Source: JAKEGK01 sp036507695
GTDB lineage: Bacteria; Pseudomonadota; Gammaproteobacteria; SZUA-152
Direction of reading: 5' to 3'
NCBI GenBank assembly: GCA_036507695.1
Contig: DATCIR010000098.1
Coordinates: forward strand, 1-20,009
Length of the DNA: 20,009 nucleotides
Both the position numbers and the translations under genes were made by a program. Of the stretch, positions 15,411 through 20,009 are shown one piece after another. Below the pieces are notes generated by a model. The model was not told the origin of the DNA. It made no database searches and saw only the letters and a program-made list of their open reading frames with translations. Positions within the stretch are counted from its first letter, which is position 1, and each line of letters starts with the position of its first letter.

Positions 15411-16061
15411 ATGAGTGAAAATTTTAATATGACCGTAGAAACCCGCAAGGATGTAGGGAAGGGTGCGAGCCGCCGCCTACGCCGTGCGGGTAAAGTCCCC
15501 GGTATCTTATATGGCGCTGGTAAAGAGGTGGTATCCTTGATCATGGACCACAATGAGATCATGCATCACCTTGAGCATGAAGCTTTCTATTCGCACATTC
15601 TGAACGTAGCCGTTGATGGAAAGCCGCAAAAAGCGGTTTTGAAGGATGTGCAGCGTCACCCCGCCAAGCCGGTCATCATGCATGTCGATTTTCTGCGTGT
15701 CAGCGAAACCAACAAGATTCATATGCACGTGCCTTTGCATTTTAAGAATGCGGACATTGCGCCCGGCGTCAAAATTGACGGCGGACTGGTTTCTCACCTG
15801 ATGAGCAGCGTGGACATCGTTTGCCTGGCCAAAGACTTGCCGGAATATCTGGAAGTGGATCTGGGCAACATGAAAGTCGGTGATTCCCTGCATTTATCGG
15901 ATATCAAGTTGCCGCAAGGTGTTGAGATACCGGCGCTCGCGCAGGGGCCGGATCATGATCTGCCGATCGTCAGCGTCCACCTCAAGAAAGCCACTTTGGA
16001 AGTGGAAGAAAAGCCGGCCGTTGCTGAACCCGCCGCACCTGAAGCGCCGACCGAGTCCTAA
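15411..16061 (+). CDS. rplY: 50S ribosomal protein L25 (long, CTC/TL5 form)
   Basis: A 216-residue 5S-rRNA-binding ribosomal protein of the general stress (Ctc) type. The N-terminal L25 domain (about 1-95) includes KDVGKGASRRLRRAGKVPGI followed by LYGAGKEV, and HPAKPVIMHVDFLRV. A second beta domain (about 100-185) with KNADIAPGVKIDGG and LPQGVEIPALAQGPDHDLPI makes it the long form, not the 94-residue E. coli form. The end is an acidic, Ala/Pro/Glu-rich tail. TGGAG lies about 9 bp before the ATG. It precedes pth by 43 bp, in keeping with the conserved prs-rplY-pth order. Confidence 0.96.
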   Translation: MSENFNMTVETRKDVGKGASRRLRRAGKVPGILYGAGKEVVSLIMDHNEIMHHLEHEAFYSHILNVAVDGKPQKAVLKDVQRHPAKPVIMHVDFLRVSETNKIHMHVPLHFKNADIAPGVKIDGGLVSHLMSSVDIVCLAKDLPEYLEVDLGNMKVGDSLHLSDIKLPQGVEIPALAQGPDHDLPIVSVHLKKATLEVEEKPAVAEPAAPEAPTES

Positions 16062-16104
16062 CTCACCGGGCTCGTTGGGTTGAACTGACAACGGAAGGCC
16101 GGCG

Positions 16105-16686
16105 TTGCCGTCGCACATTGAACTCATTGCCGGATTGGGTAATCCCGGCGCGAAGTATGAGGGAACCCGGCACAACGTCGGCTTTTGGTTTGTGGAGCAG
16201 ATTGCCCGTTCAAAAGGCTGCGCTTTTCATCACGACAATAAATTTCAGGGTGAAGTCGGGAAAATCTCCCTTGGCGAGCGTGTAATCTGGCTGATCAAGC
16301 CGATGACTTACATGAATCACAGTGGCCAGGCGGTCTCAGCACTGGCCAATTACTATAAGGTTGCGGTGGAAAATATTCTGGTGGCTCACGACGAACTGGA
16401 TTTACCGCCAGGCGTGTTACGCCTGAAACAGGGTGGCGGCCACGGTGGCCACAATGGATTGCGCGACATGATTGCGCATTTTAACAGCAACGAGTTTATG
16501 CGGTTGCGCATCGGCATCGGCCACCCCGGCGCCAGCAGCGAAGTAACCAATTATGTGCTTGGTCCGCCCTCGGGTGCCGAGAAAAATTTAATGCTGGATG
16601 CTATCAACGACACCCTGGTGGTATTGCCGCAAATCGTGGACGGCGAGTACCAAAAAGCAATGACGCATCTGCACAGCAGAAAATAA
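16105..16686 (+). CDS. pth: Peptidyl-tRNA hydrolase
   Basis: A 193-residue esterase that frees tRNAs from peptidyl-tRNAs dropped by the ribosome. Active-site residues are visible: N13 in GLGNPG, H23 in GTRHNVGF (the catalytic His), N71 in MNHSG, D96 in HDELDLP, and N in GGHNGLRD. Length is normal. The start is TTG at 16105, which is well supported: GGAAGG lies six bases upstream and the resulting N-terminus fits the family. The next gene, ychF, begins 23 bp after its stop, the usual pairing. Confidence 0.96.
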   Translation: MPSHIELIAGLGNPGAKYEGTRHNVGFWFVEQIARSKGCAFHHDNKFQGEVGKISLGERVIWLIKPMTYMNHSGQAVSALANYYKVAVENILVAHDELDLPPGVLRLKQGGGHGGHNGLRDMIAHFNSNEFMRLRIGIGHPGASSEVTNYVLGPPSGAEKNLMLDAINDTLVVLPQIVDGEYQKAMTHLHSRK

Positions 16687-16709
16687 TACGACAGCTTAAA
16701 GGAAATACA

Positions 16710-17801
16710 ATGGGTTTTAAATGCGGTATCGTCGGCCTGCCGAACGTGGGCAAATCAACATTGTTCAATGCGTTGACCAAAGCAGGTATCCAGGCCGAAA
16801 ACTACCCTTTTTGCACCATTGAACCCAACGTTGGCGTGGTGCCGGTGCCCGATCCACGGCTGGATAAGCTCGCTGAAATCGTCAAGCCGCAACGGGTTGT
16901 GCCCACCACCATCGAGTTCGTGGACATCGCGGGGCTCGTGGAAGGCGCGTCCAAAGGCGAAGGTTTGGGTAACCAGTTTCTGGCGAATATTCGCGAAACC
17001 GACGCCATTGCCCATGTAGTGCGCTGTTTTGAAAACGACGATATCATCCATGTGTCAGGCAAGGTTGATCCGGTGCGGGATATTGAAATCATCAATACCG
17101 AATTGGCGCTGGCGGACCTGGATTCCGTGGAAAAGAACATTACCAAAGCCAGCAAGGCCGCCAAGGGTGGCGACAAAGATGCAAAAGCCAAGCTCACGGT
17201 GCTGGAAAAAATTCGTAACCATCTGGATGCTGGTAAGCAGGCGCGCTCGCTGGCATTGTCAGAAGACGACAAGCGTCTGGTGCGCGATCTGTTCCTGTTG
17301 ACCATCAAGCCGACCGTCTATATCGCCAACGTGGCTGAAGACGGCTTCGAGAACAATCCGCTGCTCGGCAAAGTCGTGGCGCTGGCGGCGGCGGAAAACG
17401 CCGAAGTGGTTCCGGTGTGCGCTGCGATTGAAGCGGAACTGGTGGAACTTGAAGAAGATGAACGCAGCGAGTTTTTAAAGGACATTGGACTGGACGAGCC
17501 CGGTTTGAATCGGGTGATCCGGGCGGGTTATAAACTGTTGGGCTTGCTGACGTACTTTACCGCGGGCGTTAAAGAAGTGCGCGCCTGGACGGTACGCGCG
17601 GGTTCCACCGCGCCGCAATCCGCGGCGGTCATTCATACGGATTTTGAAAAGGGTTTTATTCGCGCCGAGGTGATGGCTTACAAAGATTTCGTGGAATGCA
17701 AGGGCGAACTGGGCGCCAAGGAAGCGGGTAAATGGCGCCTGGAAGGCAAGGACTACATCACCCAGGACGGCGATGTGATGCATTTCCGTTTCAATGTATA
17801 A
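16710..17801 (+). CDS. ychF: Ribosome-binding ATPase YchF (Obg family)
   Basis: A 363-residue Obg-type P-loop NTPase that binds ATP instead of GTP and associates with ribosomes; in E. coli it is linked to the oxidative stress response. The P-loop GLPNVGKS is at 9-16, the G3 motif DIAGLVEGASKGEG at 72-85, and the G4 position reads NVAE (207-210) where GTPases have NKxD, which explains the change to ATP. A coiled coil lies at about 130-180 and a C-terminal TGS domain ends in the typical DYITQDGDVMHFRFNV. AAAGGA sits about 8 bp before the ATG. Length matches the family. Confidence 0.97.
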   Translation: MGFKCGIVGLPNVGKSTLFNALTKAGIQAENYPFCTIEPNVGVVPVPDPRLDKLAEIVKPQRVVPTTIEFVDIAGLVEGASKGEGLGNQFLANIRETDAIAHVVRCFENDDIIHVSGKVDPVRDIEIINTELALADLDSVEKNITKASKAAKGGDKDAKAKLTVLEKIRNHLDAGKQARSLALSEDDKRLVRDLFLLTIKPTVYIANVAEDGFENNPLLGKVVALAAAENAEVVPVCAAIEAELVELEEDERSEFLKDIGLDEPGLNRVIRAGYKLLGLLTYFTAGVKEVRAWTVRAGSTAPQSAAVIHTDFEKGFIRAEVMAYKDFVECKGELGAKEAGKWRLEGKDYITQDGDVMHFRFNV

Positions 17802-17853
17802 GCCGTTGATTAAAAAATAAAACGCCGATAACAGCGCAGTTTCGCGTACCGCT

Positions 17854-17895
17854 ATACCGGAATTCAACTTGCATCCAAGTACCCGATTCCGGTAT
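17854..17895. repeat. Inverted repeat after ychF
   Basis: ATACCGGAAT at 17854-17863 and ATTCCGGTAT at 17886-17895 are perfect 10-bp inverted copies separated by 22 bases; CTTG-CATC-CAAG forms a smaller hairpin inside. There is no T-run after it, only CTTTA. It may end the ychF transcript imperfectly, and its right arm overlaps the candidate tRNA-Met promoter. Confidence 0.6.
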
Positions 17896-17898
17896 CTT
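17869..17898 (+). promoter_or_regulatory. Candidate promoter of tRNA-Met
   Basis: TTGCAT (17869-17874) and TATCTT (17893-17898) are 18 bases apart, followed by a GC-containing stretch and then the tRNA 33 bp later. That layout is usual for stable-RNA promoters, though the -35 match is modest. Confidence 0.4.
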
Positions 17899-17931
17899 TA
17901 CGCCTCTTCGTTTCTGGCAATGGCCGGGAAT

Positions 17932-18008
17932 GGCTACGTAGCTCAGTTGGTTAGAGCACATCACTCATAATGATGGGGTCACTAGTTCGATTCTAGTCGT
18001 AGCCACCA
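17932..18008 (+). tRNA. tRNA-Met (CAT anticodon, elongator type)
   Basis: A 77-base cloverleaf with acceptor stem GGCTACG/CGTAGCC (17932-17938 with 17998-18004), discriminator A and encoded CCA. The D-arm is AGCTCAGTTGGTTAGAGC. The anticodon arm is CATCA-CTCATAA-TGATG, with anticodon CAT at 17966-17968. The paired 5' G and the D-arm fit elongator methionine tRNA and not the initiator, which has an unpaired 5' end and three G-C pairs in the anticodon stem. The T-arm is ACTAG-TTCGATT-CTAGT. Confidence 0.96.
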
Positions 18009-18237
18009 TTTCTTTCCTACCTATTTCTTTTTCTGTGCAGCTGCCGGGTTTTCCCGCGGATTCAACGTTTCACTCCGTTGCTGCGCTAACGCGTCGAATA
18101 ATCCCGATATCCGGCGGCTGATTGAATGAGTTGACGAAAAGAATAAATCTTAAAACTGCCGAACTTTTACGAATGCCGTGAAGTATCGCTCCTTGGCCGC
18201 AGGCTTTTGTGTTAATCACCCTATTTCCCGTTCGGAT

Positions 18238-18266
18238 TTGACGCAGTGTGATAGCGCCTGTTACAT
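18238..18266 (+). promoter_or_regulatory. Candidate promoter of the secreted-peptide / P-loop gene pair
   Basis: TTGACG (18238-18243) and TTACAT (18261-18266) are 17 bases apart, a fair sigma-70 pair ending 36 bp before the ATG at 18303. The rest of the 18009-18237 interval holds no gene that I can support. Confidence 0.45.
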
Positions 18267-18302
18267 TCTTCACGCATTCCTTTATCAATTGGTGAAAACA
18301 TA

Positions 18303-18506
18303 ATGCGAACCCTGTTTTTGGCTTTGGCGCCTGCTCTGTTATTTTTTACAGCAACGCCATCCTATGCTGGTTACAGCATTGATGAACTTTCCAGGGTTAA
18401 TTTCACGGGAAATTCCGCCTGTAATGTCACTTCCCGGGAATTTTATCACTCCATCCAGGCGGCTACTTTCTATCACCAATATGACATAGAGAACCGCATT
18501 GCATGA
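18303..18506 (+). CDS. Small predicted secreted protein, unknown function
   Basis: A 67-residue frame I do not recognise. Residues 1-22 form a clear Sec signal peptide: MRT, a hydrophobic run LFLALAPALLFFTA, then PSYA with cleavage expected before GYS. The mature part is only about 45 residues, with aromatic residues spread through it and one Cys (SACNV). No lipobox is present. Its TGA stop overlaps the ATG of the next gene (ATGA at 18503-18506), so the two are very likely translationally coupled. GGTGA lies about 8 bp before its ATG. It might be a shortened version of a longer exported protein. A role cannot be assigned. Confidence 0.6.
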   Translation: MRTLFLALAPALLFFTATPSYAGYSIDELSRVNFTGNSACNVTSREFYHSIQAATFYHQYDIENRIA

Positions 18507-19849
18507 CTAATAAGCCAAAGACCACACGCATTGTCATCATGGGCGCTGCCGGCCGCGACTTTCATAATTTTAATACCGTGTACCGCGGTGATCCGGCGAG
18601 CGAAGTGATTGCGTTCACGGCTACCCAAATTCCGGATATCGCCGGCCGTTGTTATCCGCCGTCACTGGCGGGCCATGGTTACCCCAACGGGATTCCGATT
18701 GTTGATGAATCACAATTAGCGCAGTTGTGCAAGGAACAGCGAATCGGCCAAGTGGTGTTTGCCTATAGCGATGTTGATTATGCGCGGGTGATGCATAGCG
18801 CCTCGATCGTGCTGGCATCCGGCGCGGATTTTGTATTGCTGGGACCCGAGCGCACTATGCTGCAGGCCGCGGTGCCTGTGATCGCAATATCCGCCGTAAG
18901 AACCGGTTGCGGCAAATCGCAAACCACACGTTGGTTGTCGCGCCTGTTGAAACAACACAATCTGAACGTCGCGGTGATCCGCCATCCCATGCCGTATGGC
19001 GATCTCGAACACCAGGCGGTGCAGCGATTTACAACACGCGCTGATCTTGATGCCGCGAATTGTACAGTTGAAGAACGAGAGGAATACGAACCACATCTGG
19101 CAATCGGTAATGTGGTTTACGCCGGGGTGGATTATGCGGCCATCGTCGCGCGGGCTGCAGCCGATGCCGATATTATTTTGTGGGACGGCGGGAATAATGA
19201 TTTCCCCTTTATCCGGCCGGATTTGCATCTGGTATTGGTGGATCCCATGCGGCCGGGCAACGAGTCCAGCCATCATCCCGGCGAAGCCGTGTTGCGCATG
19301 GCGGATATTATTGTAGTCGCTAAAGTCAATTCCGCTTCCGAAGCCAATATTCAGCGCGTGATTAACAATGCCAAAAAAATCAATCGTACTGCGCCGATTG
19401 TTCGCGCGGCTTCACCGGTGCAGTTGCTGGAACCGGAGCTGGTGCGCAATCGCCGCGTGCTGGTGGTGTAAGATGGGCCAACGATCACCCATGGTGGCAT
19501 GCCGTATGGAGCAGGTTATGTCGCCGCCACCGAAGCGCAAGCGGCGGAAATTATCGATCCGCGCCGTTTCGCCGTGAAAGAAATCGCCGCTGTTTATACT
19601 CAGTATGCTCACATCGGCGCCGTCTTGCCCGCCGTGGGCTATCACCCTTCGCAGCTGCAGGCGTTGCAGGAAACAATCAATTTGTCGGATGCGGATATAG
19701 TGGTCGCCGCCACACCGTGTGATATCGGCGCCTTGATCAAGATTAACAAACCCATAGTACGCGTGCGTTATGAATTTGCCGAAGTAGGAGAACCTAAACT
19801 CGCTGCTCTGGTCGAGAAGTTTTTAATGGAACAAGGTATGGCTCGCTGA
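18503..19849 (+). pseudogene. Cyclic 2,3-diphosphoglycerate synthetase-like P-loop protein, interrupted by an in-frame TAA
   Basis: A 448-codon gene broken by one in-frame TAA at 19469-19471. It resembles COG2403 predicted GTPases, the family of archaeal cyclic 2,3-diphosphoglycerate synthetase; the bacterial role is uncertain. The N-terminal Rossmann-like domain starts RIVIMGAAGRDFHNFNT (9-25). A P-loop, SAVRTGCGKSQTT, spans 130-142. WDGGNNDFPF and VLVDPMRPGNESSHHPGE follow. The first part stops after RRVLVV; the next codons, in the same frame, read DGPTITHGGMPYGAGYVAA and continue to VRVRYEFAE and the TGA at 19849. Family members have Glu at the stop position (VxEDGPT), so one GAA-to-TAA change would explain it. 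No other lesion is visible. A recent nonsense mutation, a sequencing error, or readthrough are the options. The start overlaps the upstream gene. Confidence 0.8.
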
Positions 19850-19870
19850 GCAAACCAAGGTGGTATTGAA

Positions 19871-20009
19871 CCTAGATTCCGCAGTTAACCACTTTATAAA
19901 ATAGCTACCCATAGGATGTCATTCTATTTTCATGCACGAACGAGGTTCACCTGTTGGGTGAACAACGCTACGCAGTGGATTGCACGCTTGTCTTCACGAT
20001 CGTCAAAGC
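19871..20009 (-). mobile_element. Probable end of an IS1380-family insertion sequence, partial
   Basis: At 19871 a new sequence begins CCTAGATTCCGCAG, which matches the CCTAGATTC start of the inverted repeats of ISEcp1, an IS1380-family element. From about 60 bp inside, the minus strand has an open frame ending in a TGA at 19932-19930 and running off the right edge (last residues TQQVNLVRA). This would be the transposase C-terminus pointing toward the repeat, but 25 residues are too few to confirm it. A hairpin GTTCACC-TGTTG-GGTGAAC lies at 19945-19963. The other end and the target duplication are outside the window. Confidence 0.45.

Noticed and set aside
18070..18288. 72-codon minus-strand frame between tRNA-Met and the secreted peptide
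   Set aside because: No signal, motif or ribosome binding site; it covers the likely promoter of the downstream pair.

Overview
The window looks like chromosomal DNA of a gammaproteobacterium. The reasons are two conserved gene blocks in the order usual for that class: hemA-prfA-prmC-(hypothetical)-moeB on the minus strand and, diverging from it, TPR lipoprotein-lolB-ispE-tRNA-Gln-prs-rplY-pth-ychF on the plus strand. The presence of LolB and of the hemA-prfA-prmC order supports this. I cannot name a genus. By eye, the core blocks have medium G+C, the left-end FAD oxidoreductase is clearly richer in G+C, and the sensor kinase next to it is clearly richer in A+T, so the left third looks like a mosaic of different origins.

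Layout. Bases 1-296 hold an AT-rich strip, then two exact tandem 31-bp repeats, then the end of an FAD-dependent oxidoreductase gene (297-1901, minus). Between that gene and the kinase lies a short reading frame with an RGH...GGGTD signature that resembles a worn-down end of a DNA/RNA non-specific endonuclease. Next is a complete 865-residue hybrid sensor kinase (2386-4983, minus: sensor, HAMP, HisKA, ATPase, receiver, Hpt). Just 20 bp before its start sits a 354-bp element with perfect 22-bp terminal inverted repeats (5004-5357), best read as a non-autonomous MITE-like element. An AT-rich gene-free stretch follows (5358-5815).

From 5816 to 10427 (minus) come moeB, a conserved small protein, prmC, prfA and hemA. 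These join the first step of tetrapyrrole synthesis (HemA) to translation termination (RF1 and its methyltransferase PrmC), with a sulfur-carrier activating enzyme at the end. A 228-bp divergent promoter region (10428-10655) separates them from the plus-strand block. That block serves outer-membrane lipoprotein insertion (LolB), isoprenoid precursor synthesis (IspE), PRPP supply (Prs), and ribosome function and peptidyl-tRNA recycling (RplY, Pth, YchF). A good intrinsic terminator lies after tRNA-Gln. tRNA-Met (CAT) closes the conserved part.

The right end is accessory: a 67-residue predicted secreted peptide whose stop codon overlaps (ATGA) the start of a cyclic-2,3-diphosphoglycerate-synthetase-like P-loop protein. 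That gene carries a single in-frame TAA after codon 322 while the remaining 126 codons stay open and family-like. About 20 bp downstream the DNA looks like the end of an IS1380-family insertion sequence that runs off the window. The points most worth a second look are the interrupted P-loop gene with its coupled secreted peptide, the MITE-like element placed against the kinase start, and the nuclease-like remnant. I see no CRISPR array, riboswitch or complete defence system.
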